Of a stretch of DNA of 64,000 nucleotides, positions 37,843 through 49,000 are shown piece after piece; position 1 is the stretch's first letter; each line of letters begins with the position of its first letter. The position numbers were made by a program, and so were the translations under genes. Where the stretch lies: contig NZ_JAFKRG010000009.1 in the NCBI RefSeq assembly GCF_019038415.1, positions 248,001 through 312,000 of the forward strand, read 5' to 3'. Source of the stretch: Synechococcus sp. CCY 9618 (GTDB lineage Bacteria > Cyanobacteriota > Cyanobacteriia > PCC-6307 > Cyanobiaceae). The notes under the pieces were generated by a model. It did no database searches, had not been told where the DNA came from, and was given only the letters and a program-made list of their open reading frames with translations.

Positions 37843-39759
37843 ATGCCAGACCTTTCCCGACCAGGTCCCCTGCTTGCTTCTCCGCCGCCCGATCTGCCGA
37901 TGCAGGGGCCCGATCGCCACCCCAATGTGATCCAGGAGCTGCTCGGGGAGCTCTACGACACGTTTTCAGACGTCAGGGACGGTCGGGTGGCGGACTACAT
38001 CCCTGAGCTGGCAAAGGCATGCCCTGATGATTTCGGCATCGTCATCGCCACCTCGGGAGGGCGGATCTACGAGATCGGCGACACGCGCAAGGAATTCACC
38101 ATCCAATCGATCTCGAAGCCATTCATCTATGCGTTGGCGCTGAAGATGCTCTCGCTGGATTTCATGGCCAGCAAGATCGATGTGGAGCCTTCCGGGGAGG
38201 CCTTCAATGCCATCAGTCTGGATTCGGAGTCGGGAAAGCCGCGCAACCCGATGATCAACGCGGGCGCCATCGCCGCTTCCGCTCAGATCTGCGATGCCAA
38301 TCCGGCGGGTGCCGTTGATCTGCTGCTCGATTATTTCGAGGAGCTGGCCGGCCGGAGGCTGACCGTCAATGAGGCCGTCTACCGGTCGGAAAAGGAGACG
38401 GGCCACCGCAACCGGGCCATCGGCCACCTGCTGCGCAACTTCAACATCATCGAGTCCGACCCTGAGCCGGCCCTCGATCTCTATTTCCAGCAGTGCGCCA
38501 TCTCCGTCACCTGCCACGACCTGGCCGTGATGGCCGCCACCCTGGCCTGTCAGGGGCGCAATCCCTTCACCGGCGGCCAGCCCCTCTCCCATGACATCAC
38601 GGTCCGGGTGCTGGCCCTGATGGGAACCTGCGGGATGTATGACTTCGCCGGCCAGTGGCTCCACGATGTGGGCATCCCGGCCAAGAGCGGTGTCGCCGGC
38701 GGGGTGATGGCGGTGATTCCCGGGCGGCTCGGCATCGCCACCTATTCCCCACCCCTCGACAACTTCGGCAACAGCGTGCGTGGGGTGGCCGTCTGTCGCC
38801 AGCTCTCGGCGGGGGTGGGCCTGAGCCTGTTCAACCAGTACTTCCAGACCGATGCCACGATCCGCCGCTCCTACCAGGGTTCCCAACGCAAATCCCGCCG
38901 CTGGCGCAGCGAGCGGGAGCTGCGGATCCTCGCCCCCCACCGTGACGAAGTGCGCATCATCCACGCCCAGGGGGTGCTCGATTTCGGGGGTATCGAACAA
39001 CTGGCCGCCGAACTGGTGCGGCTCAGCAACGACGTACGCATCCTCATCCTGGATCTGGCCCATGTGACCGAGTGCCCGCTGGAATCCTCGGGGCTGCTGG
39101 ATCGCCAGCTGTGTGCGATGGAGGACGAGGGAGTTGAGATCATTCTCTCGCGGGCGGGACGGCTGCCCCTGGTCTCCATGCCCGACTGGAAGATCACCGA
39201 TCGGGTTGATGCCTACGACCACCTGGACTCCGCCCTGGAGGCGGCCGAGGATCTGCTGCTGGCCTGGTATGACGCGGCTGGCGAAGGAACCGATGGCAGC
39301 GGCCCTGGGACACTCGAGGATCAGGGGCTGCTCCAGCCGCTCGCGGCAGAGCATCGGCGGATCCTGGCCGAGAGGATGTCCCTGCGGTCCTTCGCGGCCG
39401 GGGATTTCGTGCTTCGCCGGGGCGATCCCGGTGACGAACTGTTCCTGGTGCGCTCCGGTGCCTTCGACATCGCCCTCGATGTCAAGACCGGGGATGGACT
39501 CTGCCATTCCACCCGGCTTGCCACCTTCGGCCCCGGGCTCTGTTTCGGCGAGATCGGCTTCGTGGCCCAGACCCCCCGCACCGCCGACATCATCGCCACC
39601 CAGCCGGGGGAGTGCTGGGTGCTGCACCGCCAGGGGTTCGAAGACCTCAGCCAGAGCCACCCCGAGGTGGTGATCGCCCTGCTCACGGCGCTCACCTGCG
39701 ACATCGGCGCCAAGCTCAGCCAGACCAGCGTCCAGCTCACCCTGATGGAGCACTACTGA
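37843..39759 (+). CDS. Glutaminase fused to STAS and cyclic-nucleotide-binding domains
   Basis: 638 residues, about twice a plain glutaminase. Residues 24-330 form a serine-dependent glutaminase: SISK (Ser89, Lys92), NPMINAGAI (Asn139 region), ETGHRNRAIG and GVAGGVMAVIPG. About 345-455 is a STAS domain (VRIIHAQGVLDFGGIEQLA, ILILDLAHVTECP). About 475-620 is a cyclic-nucleotide-binding domain with phosphate-binding cassette FGEIGF...PRTADI, retaining the Glu and Arg that contact the nucleotide. The enzyme would convert glutamine to glutamate plus ammonia, with activity likely tuned by a cyclic nucleotide; that is inferred. An MscS gene follows 36 bases downstream. Confidence 0.9.
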   Translation: MPDLSRPGPLLASPPPDLPMQGPDRHPNVIQELLGELYDTFSDVRDGRVADYIPELAKACPDDFGIVIATSGGRIYEIGDTRKEFTIQSISKPFIYALALKMLSLDFMASKIDVEPSGEAFNAISLDSESGKPRNPMINAGAIAASAQICDANPAGAVDLLLDYFEELAGRRLTVNEAVYRSEKETGHRNRAIGHLLRNFNIIESDPEPALDLYFQQCAISVTCHDLAVMAATLACQGRNPFTGGQPLSHDITVRVLALMGTCGMYDFAGQWLHDVGIPAKSGVAGGVMAVIPGRLGIATYSPPLDNFGNSVRGVAVCRQLSAGVGLSLFNQYFQTDATIRRSYQGSQRKSRRWRSERELRILAPHRDEVRIIHAQGVLDFGGIEQLAAELVRLSNDVRILILDLAHVTECPLESSGLLDRQLCAMEDEGVEIILSRAGRLPLVSMPDWKITDRVDAYDHLDSALEAAEDLLLAWYDAAGEGTDGSGPGTLEDQGLLQPLAAEHRRILAERMSLRSFAAGDFVLRRGDPGDELFLVRSGAFDIALDVKTGDGLCHSTRLATFGPGLCFGEIGFVAQTPRTADIIATQPGECWVLHRQGFEDLSQSHPEVVIALLTALTCDIGAKLSQTSVQLTLMEHY

Positions 39760-39795
39760 GAGCTCCTAGGCTGGGCGGCGGTTCTGGGTGGATCG

Positions 39796-41493
39796 ATGGG
39801 CCTGATCGGGTCGCAGGCTCCACGGGGCGGAAGGGGTGCCGGCCCATGGATCGCCGGGGCCATCCTCGCCGCTCTGCTGCTGCTCCTGGTCGTCTCTCCC
39901 TTCCCCAGGGGCCTGGCCAGTGAATCCGCCCCCGCCACCTCCCCCGCCACTGCCACTGCCCCAGCCCCAGCCCCCACCGCGCGGGCGGGGGCGCCGGTGG
40001 TTCTGGCCGGCAGGAACCTGTTCTCCATCCAGGCCGACATCGGTTCCTTCTCCCCGGAGTTCCGGGCCCGGGTGGTGAGCGAGCGCATCGACCAGCTGGC
40101 CCGGGAGCGGGACGTGCCCCTGGATCAGCTCAACATCGTCGTCAACGAAGCCGCCGACACCGTCGACATCCGCTCAGGCCGCAGGGTGCTGCTCACGGTG
40201 GCGGCCGTGGACGCGGTGGCGGCGGGCAAGAGCCAGCAGGCCCTTGCCCTGGCCCATGTCAAGACCATCCGGGAGGCCGTGGGGGAGTACCGGGACGCCC
40301 ACCGCCTTTCCAGCATCCTGCGCGGGCTGCTGTACTCCTTCATCGCCACGGGGGTGCTGATCGCCCTGATGGTGGCGGTGCTGCGCTCGGCTCCGAAGCT
40401 CACCCGCCGGCTGGTGCGCTGGCGCGGTACGCGGATCCGCGCCCTGACGATCCTGGGCACGGAGGTGCTGTCCGCCGGCCGGGTGGTCGACCTGCTGACG
40501 GAGATCATCCGGGTGGTTCGGTTGACGATCCTGGTGATTCTGTGTCTGGTCTATATCAACTTCGTCCTCAGCTTTTTCCCCTGGACCCTGGGCTTCAGTC
40601 GAATTCTGGTCAGGTACATCCAGACGGCGGCGGCAACGCTTGGATCTTCGTTGCTCTCCTATCTGCCGAATTTGTTCTTTCTGGCCATCATCACGCTGGT
40701 CACCAGTTATATCCTCAAGATTTTTAAGTTCATCTCGTCGGAGATCGCGAACGGCACCATTGTCTTCGCCGGCTTCCATGCCGATTGGGCACGGCCCACC
40801 TACAAGCTGGTGCAGTTCCTGGTGTTCGCCTTCGCCGCCACCATCGCCTTCCCCTATCTGCCGGGAGCCGGCACACCCGCCTTCCAGGGGATTTCCATCT
40901 TTCTGGGTGTGCTGGTATCCCTGGGCTCCTCCTCGGCGATTTCAAACATCGTGGCCGGGGTGATCCTGGTCTACACCCGTTCGTTTCAGCCCGGGGATCG
41001 GGTCCAGATCTCTGACACGGTGGGCGATGTGGTGGGCCGAAACCTGTTCGTCACGCGCCTGCGCAGCATCAAGAACGTGGTCATCTCCATCCCCAATGCC
41101 GCCGTGCTTGGAAGCCATGTGATCAACTACAGCTCCGCCGCCAATGACCCGGAAACACCGCCCCTGATTCTCTACACCACCGTCACCATCGGCTATGACG
41201 TCCCCTGGCGTCAGGTGCATGAGGTTCTGATCCAGGCGGCCCTGGCTGTGCCGGATATCCTGCGGGACCCGAGGCCATTCATTCTGCAGACCAGTCTTGA
41301 CGACTTCTTTGTCAGTTATCAGCTGAATGCCTATACCGATCGGCCCGGAGTCATGGCCAGCATCTATTCAGATATTCATCAGAACATCCAGGATTTCTGC
41401 GCCAGAGCCGACATCGAAATCCTCTCCCCCCACTACCGTGCCATGCGCAATGGCAATCCCAGCACCATCCCGGCTGAGGTCCCCCCGCCCTGA
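39796..41493 (+). CDS. MscS-family mechanosensitive ion channel
   Basis: 565 residues. A signal-like hydrophobic segment (about 17-36) precedes a periplasmic region with a FSIQADIGSFSPEFRARVVSERI-like stretch. Four or five membrane segments follow (about 175-195, 237-262, 275-312, 335-355, 360-395). The last carries the pore-lining MscS pattern GVLVSLGSSSAISNIVAGVILVYTRSFQPGD, followed by the beta-domain signature GDVVGRNLFVTRLRSIKNVVISIPN. Such channels release solutes on osmotic down-shock. The gene lies 36 bases after the glutaminase fusion and is probably in its operon, which suggests a connection to glutamate or osmotic balance. Confidence 0.92.
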   Translation: MGLIGSQAPRGGRGAGPWIAGAILAALLLLLVVSPFPRGLASESAPATSPATATAPAPAPTARAGAPVVLAGRNLFSIQADIGSFSPEFRARVVSERIDQLARERDVPLDQLNIVVNEAADTVDIRSGRRVLLTVAAVDAVAAGKSQQALALAHVKTIREAVGEYRDAHRLSSILRGLLYSFIATGVLIALMVAVLRSAPKLTRRLVRWRGTRIRALTILGTEVLSAGRVVDLLTEIIRVVRLTILVILCLVYINFVLSFFPWTLGFSRILVRYIQTAAATLGSSLLSYLPNLFFLAIITLVTSYILKIFKFISSEIANGTIVFAGFHADWARPTYKLVQFLVFAFAATIAFPYLPGAGTPAFQGISIFLGVLVSLGSSSAISNIVAGVILVYTRSFQPGDRVQISDTVGDVVGRNLFVTRLRSIKNVVISIPNAAVLGSHVINYSSAANDPETPPLILYTTVTIGYDVPWRQVHEVLIQAALAVPDILRDPRPFILQTSLDDFFVSYQLNAYTDRPGVMASIYSDIHQNIQDFCARADIEILSPHYRAMRNGNPSTIPAEVPPP

Positions 41494-41544
41494 AAGGGCG
41501 CTGGGTCATCATGCCCCTGAAGGACCACCGCTCCCTTCCGTCTG

Positions 41545-44241
41545 ATGGCCGCTGTCGTGACCACCCCCTCCCCCGGCCCGTCTCCGCGCAGCGGGGCAGA
41601 AATTCGCAGCGCCTTCCTGGGGTTCTACGAGCAGCGCGGCCACCGGCCGATGGCCAGCGCCTCCCTGGTGCCCGACGATCCCACGGTGCTGCTCACCATC
41701 GCCGGCATGCTGCCCTTCAAGCCGGTGTTCCTCGGCCAGGCGGAGCCGCCGGCGCCGCGGGCCACCAGCAGCCAGAAGTGCATCCGCACCAACGACATCG
41801 AGAACGTGGGCCGCACGGCGCGGCACCACACCTACTTCGAGATGCTGGGGAACTTCTCCTTCGGCGACTACTTCAAGGAGCAGGCGATCCGCTGGGCCTG
41901 GGAGCTCACCACCGGGATTTTCGGGCTGGATCCGGACCGCCTGGTGGTCAGCGTCTTCCGGGAGGACGACGAGGCGGCGGCCATCTGGCGTGATGGTGTG
42001 GGCGTGAACCCGCAGCGGATCATCCGCCTGGATGAGGCCGACAACTTCTGGGCCTCCGGCCCCACCGGCCCCTGTGGCCCCTGTTCGGAGCTCTATTACG
42101 ACTTCCATCCCGAGCGGGGGGATGACGGCATCGATCTGGAGGACGACAGCCGCTTCATCGAGTTCTACAACCTGGTGTTCATGCAGTACAACCGCGATGG
42201 GGACGGCACGCTCACGCCCCTGACCCGGCGCAGCATCGACACCGGCATGGGCCTGGAGCGCATGGCCCAGATCCTCCAGGGGGTGCCGAACAACTACGAA
42301 ACCGATCTCATCTACCCCCTGATCGAAACGGCCGCTGCCCTGGCGGGCGTCGATTACCACGCCCTTGACGGCCGGGGCCAGACCTCCCTCAAGGTGATCG
42401 GTGACCACAGCAGGGCCATCACCCAGCTGATCGGTGACGGGGTCAGCGCCTCCAACCTGGGCCGCGGCTACGTGCTGCGTCGCCTGCTGCGGCGGGTGGT
42501 GCGCCACGGCCGGCTGCTGGGCATCGATCGCCCCTTCCTGGCGGCAATGGGCGAGGCGGCGATTGCCCTGATGGCGCCGACCTACCCCCAGCTGCTGGAG
42601 CGGCGGGAGCTGATCCTGGCCGAGCTGGTGAGGGAGGAGGCCCGCTTCCTGGAAACCCTGGAGCGGGGCGAGAAGCTGCTGGCCGAGGTGCTCGCCACCC
42701 GGCCCGCGTGCATCAGCGGCGAGGCCGCCTTCGAGCTCTACGACACCTACGGCTTCCCCCTGGAGCTCACCGAGGAGATTGCCGAAGAGCACGGGCTGCG
42801 GGTGGATGCCGAGGGCTTCGAGGCGGCCATGGAACGGCAGCGGCAGCGGGCCAAGGCGGCGGCCGTGAGCATCGACCTCACCCTGCAGGGGGCGATCGAC
42901 CGGCTGGCGGCCGAACTGGAACCGACCCGCTTCCGGGGCTACGAGGCCCTCGACCAGACCGCCTGCGTGCTTGCCCTGGTGGTGAACGGCGAACCGGCCA
43001 CTGCCGCCTCGGCCGGTGACACCGTTCAGATCGTGCTCGACAGCACGCCCTTCTACGGGGAATCGGGCGGCCAGGTAGGGGACCGTGGCGTTCTCCTGGC
43101 CGGGGGCGAAGCGGACGGCGTGGCCGGCGGGGTGATCGTGCGGATCGATGCGGTGAGCCGCAACCGCAGCGTGTTCGTGCACGGCGGCCGCATCGAGCGC
43201 GGCAGTCTGCGGGTGGGCGAAGTGGTGCAGGCCCGGGTGGATCGCACCTGCCGCCGCCGCGCCCAGGCCCACCACACCGCCACCCACCTGCTGCAGGCCG
43301 CCCTCAAGCAGGTGGTCGATGAAGGGGTCTCCCAGGCGGGATCCCTGGTGGATTTCGACCGGCTGCGGTTCGACTTCCACTGCCCACGGGCCCTGAGCAC
43401 GGACGAGCTGGAGCGGATCGAGGACCTGGTCAACGGCTGGATCGCTGAGGCCCACCCCCTGGAGGTGCGCGAGATGGAACTGGAGCGGGCCCGGGCCGCC
43501 GGGGCCGTGGCGATGTTCGGCGAGAAGTACGCCGATGTGGTGCGGGTGGTGGATGTGCCCAATGTCTCGATGGAGCTGTGCGGCGGCACCCACGTGGCCA
43601 ACACCGCCGAGATCGGACTGTTCCGCATCGTCACCGAGACGGGGGTGGCGGCGGGGATCCGCCGCATCGAGGCGGTGGCGGGTCCGGCCCTGCTGCCCTA
43701 TCTGAGGGAGCGGGACCGGGTGGTGCGTGAGCTGGCGGATCGCTTCAAGGCCCAGCCGGGGGAGATCGTCGATCGCGTCGCTGCCCTGGCCGACGAACTC
43801 AAGGCCAGCGCCAAGGCCCTGACGGCGGCGCGGGGCGCGCTGGCGGCGGCCAAGGCCAGCGCCCTGGCGGAGCGAGCCGAGGCGGTCGGCTCCCATCGGC
43901 TGCTGGTGCAGCGGCTGGATGGGGTGGAGGGTGCAGGGCTGCAGGAGGCAGCGCAGCAACTGCAGCAGCAGCTCGGCGACGGGGCGGCGGTGGTGCTCGG
44001 TGGACTGCCGGATCCGGAGGACCTGGGCAAGGTGGTGCTGGTGGCGGCCTTCGGGCCTGCGGTGGTGGCCGCCGGCGCCAAGGCCGGCGCCTTCATCGGC
44101 GGCATCGCCCGGCTCTGCGGCGGCGGCGGCGGTGGCCGGCCCCAGCTGGCCCAGGCCGGCGGGCGCAACGGGCGTGCCCTCGACGATGCCCTGGTGGAGG
44201 CGCGTCGGCTGCTGGAGCAGGAGCTCAGAACCGGTAGTTGA
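41545..44241 (+). CDS. alaS: Alanine--tRNA ligase
   Basis: 898 residues, a normal AlaRS length. The N-terminal catalytic core includes [42 protein letters not shown] and the class II motif 2 area [19 protein letters not shown]. The editing domain holds the [11 protein letters not shown] and CGGTHV zinc-binding pair. The C-terminal oligomerisation region closes with the glycine-rich [15 protein letters not shown]. It charges tRNA-Ala and clears Ser- or Gly-tRNA-Ala. Its last 17 bases overlap the convergent TpsB gene. The antisense frame covering 41509-43959 is a shadow. Confidence 0.97.
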   Translation: MAAVVTTPSPGPSPRSGAEIRSAFLGFYEQRGHRPMASASLVPDDPTVLLTIAGMLPFKPVFLGQAEPPAPRATSSQKCIRTNDIENVGRTARHHTYFEMLGNFSFGDYFKEQAIRWAWELTTGIFGLDPDRLVVSVFREDDEAAAIWRDGVGVNPQRIIRLDEADNFWASGPTGPCGPCSELYYDFHPERGDDGIDLEDDSRFIEFYNLVFMQYNRDGDGTLTPLTRRSIDTGMGLERMAQILQGVPNNYETDLIYPLIETAAALAGVDYHALDGRGQTSLKVIGDHSRAITQLIGDGVSASNLGRGYVLRRLLRRVVRHGRLLGIDRPFLAAMGEAAIALMAPTYPQLLERRELILAELVREEARFLETLERGEKLLAEVLATRPACISGEAAFELYDTYGFPLELTEEIAEEHGLRVDAEGFEAAMERQRQRAKAAAVSIDLTLQGAIDRLAAELEPTRFRGYEALDQTACVLALVVNGEPATAASAGDTVQIVLDSTPFYGESGGQVGDRGVLLAGGEADGVAGGVIVRIDAVSRNRSVFVHGGRIERGSLRVGEVVQARVDRTCRRRAQAHHTATHLLQAALKQVVDEGVSQAGSLVDFDRLRFDFHCPRALSTDELERIEDLVNGWIAEAHPLEVREMELERARAAGAVAMFGEKYADVVRVVDVPNVSMELCGGTHVANTAEIGLFRIVTETGVAAGIRRIEAVAGPALLPYLRERDRVVRELADRFKAQPGEIVDRVAALADELKASAKALTAARGALAAAKASALAERAEAVGSHRLLVQRLDGVEGAGLQEAAQQLQQQLGDGAAVVLGGLPDPEDLGKVVLVAAFGPAVVAAGAKAGAFIGGIARLCGGGGGGRPQLAQAGGRNGRALDDALVEARRLLEQELRTGS

Positions 44242-45925
44242 GCCTGGTGTAGAGCCCCTGGCTCAGCAGCCAGTCGTTCCAGGGGCCCAGATTGTCGTTG
44301 GTGAAGAAGGGCTTCACCCAGCCCAGCTCCAGGGCCCAGTTGTTGCCGGCCAGCCAGCGCACCAGCACCCCGCCGGCGCCCACGGTGTCCCTGAAGCTGC
44401 CGCCCGGGAAGCTGCTGCGGATGCCGCCGGCTCCCAGGAAAGGGACAAGCTGCAGGGCGTTGCGCTTGTCGTTCCAGAACGTCCAGACCGTTTCGCCGCT
44501 GGCCAGCCAGCCGCTGTCGCCGCTGACCAGCTGGCCGGGCAGGCCGCGCAGCCCCACATCGGAGCCCAGGGTGAACTGCATCGAGGAGGTGAGCGGCGCC
44601 AGGGCCACCTGGCCGGCGGTGCGCAGGTTGACCTGCCAGCGGGGCGCGGCGTTCCAGGAGGCCGACAGCAGGCCGCCCAGGGCGGTGGCCCGGCCTGGAG
44701 CGATGCCGGCCAGGGCCAGCTCCTGACGCTGCACGGCAGGGGTGGCGGCGGCAACCCCCTGCAGCACGAAGAGACCGCCACTCCAGCCACCGGAGCGGGA
44801 CAGCCCACTGCCGCTCGCCCCCAGCCGCAGGTAGCCGTTGCTGGGGCGACTCACGCTGTCCGGCACCGTTCCGGGCAGGGCGGCGCCCTGGAAATAGGTG
44901 TTGCTGCGGCTGGCGCTGTACCCGGCGAAGAGGCTCCAGCGCTGACTGAGGGATTCACCCACCAGCCACTCCAGCTGGACCACCCCCTGGTACTGGCTCG
45001 TGGCGAAGCCGTCGGCCGGCGCCGGCAGCTCGACCAGATTGCGGCGGCTGTAGCCGAAACCGGTGGTGAGGCTGAGTTGATCGCTGAAGGGCAGGGTGTA
45101 GCTGAAGGAGGTGATGGCCGCCCCCAGCTCGCTGGAGCCGGTGGCGTCGAGTTCGCCGTAGAGCAGCAGCGTGTCGCCCCGGCGCAGCAGGCCGGGCTTC
45201 AGCAGGGTGGCCACGCCGCGGAACTGGCCCGAACCGCTGTTGCCGTCATTGCGGAGGGAGAGGTCACCCTGCCAGGGCTGGTGGCCTGGTTCCACGGCCA
45301 CCCGCAACACCCCCTCGGCGGGATCGCTGCCCAGGCGGGTGAGGGTGCCCCGCACGCTCTCGATGCCCGGCTGCCGTTTCAGCAGTTGCAACTGCCCCTC
45401 CACCGCCGAGAGCCGCAGAATCCGGCCCCGCAGGGGCCCCAGCAGGCGCTCCACCCGGCGGTTGAGCCAGGGATCGCTGCCGGACGCCTGGATGCCGACC
45501 ACCCGCCCTTCCACCACCTCCAGATACCCAGGCGCCGGTTCGTCGACCACGTACACCCGGCTGCTCACGTAACCGTCGAACACCAGCTGGGTGCTGAGGG
45601 CGACGGCGCAGGCCTTCAGCCGTTCAGCGGGATCGGCGATGGTGCTGCAGGCGGCAAGAAAGCGCCGCAGCTGGGCGGCGTTGTAGAGCGTCAGTCCGCG
45701 CACCTCAGGCATGGCTCCGGCTGAAGGTGCCAGGGGAGCGGCGGGTGTGGCAGGGGGGGCGCTTTCGATCGGAGGGGTGGTGGGCTCCAGGGGGCCGCTG
45801 TCGAGGCTCGGAGCCGGGGCCGTCTCCGTGGGGAGCGGTCGTTCCCGCAACGGCACCGGGGCCGGCAGCCGCACCGGGCCGTTCTGCAGGGGGGGGGCCA
45901 CCAACTGGGCTAGCAGGACGAGCAT
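44225..45925 (-). CDS. ShlB/FhaC/HecB-family outer-membrane transporter (TpsB)
   Basis: 566 residues. A signal-like N-terminus is followed by a proline-rich segment, and then two POTRA-type domains at about 70-235. The first has [19 protein letters not shown], the second [13 protein letters not shown]...[24 protein letters not shown]. The C-terminal beta-barrel has alternating strands and ends in aromatic Phe (RLNYRF). TpsB proteins export one TpsA partner across the outer membrane, and the divergent gene at 46075 is a matching TpsA. A C9 run (plus-strand G9 at 45889-45897) lies in codons 10-13. The start ATG at 45925 gives a weak signal peptide, so the N-terminus is less certain. Confidence 0.88.
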   Translation of the reverse strand: MLVLLAQLVAPPLQNGPVRLPAPVPLRERPLPTETAPAPSLDSGPLEPTTPPIESAPPATPAAPLAPSAGAMPEVRGLTLYNAAQLRRFLAACSTIADPAERLKACAVALSTQLVFDGYVSSRVYVVDEPAPGYLEVVEGRVVGIQASGSDPWLNRRVERLLGPLRGRILRLSAVEGQLQLLKRQPGIESVRGTLTRLGSDPAEGVLRVAVEPGHQPWQGDLSLRNDGNSGSGQFRGVATLLKPGLLRRGDTLLLYGELDATGSSELGAAITSFSYTLPFSDQLSLTTGFGYSRRNLVELPAPADGFATSQYQGVVQLEWLVGESLSQRWSLFAGYSASRSNTYFQGAALPGTVPDSVSRPSNGYLRLGASGSGLSRSGGWSGGLFVLQGVAAATPAVQRQELALAGIAPGRATALGGLLSASWNAAPRWQVNLRTAGQVALAPLTSSMQFTLGSDVGLRGLPGQLVSGDSGWLASGETVWTFWNDKRNALQLVPFLGAGGIRSSFPGGSFRDTVGAGGVLVRWLAGNNWALELGWVKPFFTNDNLGPWNDWLLSQGLYTRLNYRF

Positions 45926-45992
45926 GGTGGGTGGCCTGCTTTCCCTGAGGAAAGGACTGGTAGGGTATGAGAGTTAAGGCGAAATTTAAAGG

Positions 45993-46008
45993 ATTCCCCA
46001 TGGGGAAT
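45993..46008. promoter_or_regulatory. Perfect 16-bp palindrome in the tpsB-tpsA divergent promoter region
   Basis: A 16-base perfect palindrome centred on CCATGG lies in the 149-bp gap between two divergent genes, in an AT-richer patch of the gap (for example the AAATTTAAA at 45982-45990). It is placed to bind a dimeric regulator for both genes. No matching regulator gene is obvious nearby. Confidence 0.45.
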
Positions 46009-46074
46009 TCACAGCGTTTCTTCGCGTAACGCTTAGGTCCACACCCGCCAGACCATACCCCTGCGACGACGTCC

Positions 46075-49000
46075 ATGGTCGGCAAATCTGGTCTCGGTCG
46101 TTACCAATTTTTCCTGCAACAGCTGCGCCCTGGTCCCTGGGCCATGCTGGTGGCTCTTTCTGCTGCGCTGGCCGGAGGGTCGGCCCCTGCCAGAGCCGGT
46201 GAGATCACGGCCACCTCCGGGGCAAAGGGCCTGGGCAGTCAGGTCAACGGGGTCCCTGGCGGCAGCTGCCTCAGCGGGCGCTGCGCCATTCAGGGAGGGA
46301 CCGGCGCCGGCGCCAACCTCTTCCACCGTTTCTCGGCCTTCGACACCCGCGGCGGCATCACCGGTGTGAATCTCGACGTGGGCCGATACCGCAACGTGAT
46401 CCTGGGCGTCACCCATTCCCAGGGCAGCTTCATCGACCGATCCATCGCCCTCAGCGCGCCGGCGAATCTTGTCTGGTTGTCCCCGGGCGGCATTCGGCTG
46501 GAGGGCGGGGGTGGCTTCACCAATGCCCGCCATCTCACCTTGAGCACGGCCACAGGCCTGCGGATCGGAGACGGCGTTTTCGATGTGTTCGGCACCGGTG
46601 CTGCCGCCGCCAGGGGTCTGACGGGTTCCCCCGACCTGAGCCGCTCCGGGCTGCGCACCGATCCGCTCACCCTGGGGCAGCTGGGACTGAGCGCCCAGGG
46701 GGACCTGTCCCTCGACGGCGGTCTGCTCACGGTCGACAGTGGTCTGCTGATCGATGCCCAGGGCGGTCACCTCCTCCTTGGCGGCTCGCGGCTCACGGCT
46801 CCCGGGGGCGAGGTCGACCTGCACGGTCAGCAGGTGATGCTGACCGACAGCACGGTGGATGTCTCCTCCCCCGGCGGGGCCGGAGGGGCCATCACGGTGG
46901 CTGGTGGCAAGGTGACGCTGGCAGCGACCCGGCTGCTCGCCTCAGGCGGCGGCGGCGGCGGCAGTGTGCGTGTCGGCGGAGGCCTGCGGGGAGCCGATCC
47001 GGCGACTCTGAATGCTCTCGAGACCACGGTGGATGAGGCCTCCAGTCTGCGCGCCGATGCGACGGTGAAGGGGCATGGCGGGCAGGTGGTGGTGTACGCC
47101 AGCGGACACGCCAGGGTCAATGGGGATCTGGGCGCCCGCGGTGGACCTGCCGGCGGCGACGGCGGTCTGGTGGAAACCTCGGCCGCGGTGCTTGAGCTGA
47201 CCTCCACGCCCGATCTGGCGGCGGTGGCCGGCCGGGGGGGCACCTGGCTGATCGATCCGATCAACATCGAGATCTTCGATCCCAGCCTTCCGCCGGCCTC
47301 GATGGGGAGCGACTCGATCTCCAGGCTGAACATCAACAACCTCAACGCCTGTCTCAACTCGGGTTGTCAGCTGCAGCTGGACACCAATCAGGCGGGTCCA
47401 CAGGCAGGCAATATCTACGTGAACGCCGGCTTCAACAAGGTCTCCGGGACGACTTCGGAGATCCAGTTGCGCGCCGATCGGAACATCTTCATCAACGTGC
47501 CGGGCAGCGCTGCCCTGGCCTTTTCGAACACCTCCACCGCCGGCGGTCTCAGCGTTTCCCTTCGCCATGGGCAATTCAGCTCGGGTCTCCAGGGCCCCGG
47601 TGCCGCCTACTGGCAGAACGGTGACATTGCCCTGGGCAGCGGCAATTTCAACATCACCCAGGGGGCGGCCAACGCTCCTGGCGCTCTTGTCCTGGCCGGA
47701 GACGGCAACCCCCTCACCCTGCGCTCTGGAAGCTTGCGGACAGGTTCGCTGCGCTGGGAGCCGGGCTTTGCTTCGGGCCTCCAGATCGGGGCCGGCGGCA
47801 GCGATGCCACTCTTCTGGTTGGGGTCCTTTCCACCAGCCAGGCGTCAACGATCCGGCTCCAGGGATCAGGCGCATCCAGCCTCAACATCGCGTCCTCCAC
47901 CTTTCTCAATAGAGGTCTGATCGGTGGCAGCGGGATCATCACCGTCGGCAACGGGGCAGGACGCTTCAGCAACGGGAGCGGGGTGGCGCCGGCCGGCTCC
48001 GTGATCCTTTCCCCGGAGGGCGACCTTCAGATCCGTGCCGGACAGATGCTCTTCGGCGACGACAGCCAACTGCGGCTGGATCTCGGCAGGAACGATCAGC
48101 TCACCGTTTTCGGCGATGCGGTGCTGGGGGGCGGCCTGCTGGTGTCCTCTCCCCCCACCTTGAATGGGGTCACTGGCCTCGATCTGGTGCGTGCCCAGCA
48201 GATCCGCGGGGGGTTCGCCCCCGGTGCCGTCAGCCTGCCGCCGCTTGTCCGGCTCGACGGGATCACGCAGACGACGGATCCGCTTCTGCCGGCGGTTTTC
48301 CGGGGAGAGGCGCTGCCGCTCCTGCCAGCCCCTTCACCACCGAGCCCTTCACCACCGGGGCTTTCAGCATCGGGGCCTTCATCGCCCCGGCCTTCATCGC
48401 CCCGGCCTTCAGCACCTCCACTTTCAGCATCTGCACCTGAACCACCTGCGGCCGCAGCCCCAACCCCTTCCGCCCCGCTGCGGGCAGCGGCGACACGCCT
48501 GCTCAGCATCCCTGATCTGGCCTACCAGATCTTCCCCGGCACCCAGACCTCACCGGCGGGCTCGTCCCTGGGCGGCAGGGATGACGGAGAAGGCTCCGAT
48601 GCGCTGGCCGTCAACCTCTCCGAGGCCGATTTCAGGCTGGAGGCCGCTGGGTCGGGGAGGCTTCCCGGTCCCCTGACCACCACCACCTCCACCATGGGCG
48701 CCGATCAGGTGGCCATCGCCATCTCCGAGGGCGATCAACAGCGCAGCGAGGACGTCAGGCGTTCCCTTGGGGATGTGGGCCCACCGGACGATGCCCCGGG
48801 GAGTCTGCGGGTTGATGAGTTGCAGAGGTTGCTGCAGGAAGCCTCCCGGAAGGGGGACGGCGATGACGAGCGCTTCAACCCAGCGGTGCTGATGGTGGCA
48901 TTCACCGAAGCGAAGGGCTCGGCCGCCCGTCCCTCCGGCGGCTCGCCATCGAAGGCAGCCAATTCCTTTCTGGACCTGATTCTGCTGAGCCGTCAAGGAG

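Noticed and set aside
37966-39753. 595-codon frame antisense to the glutaminase fusion
   Set aside because: Shadow; the sense frame has three recognised domains.
41509-43959. 816-codon open frame antisense to alaS
   Set aside because: Shadow of the well-supported alaS gene; no motif in translation.
46827-47357. Minus-strand open frame inside the TpsA-CHAT gene
   Set aside because: Shadow of a GC-rich repeat-bearing gene; no recognisable domain.
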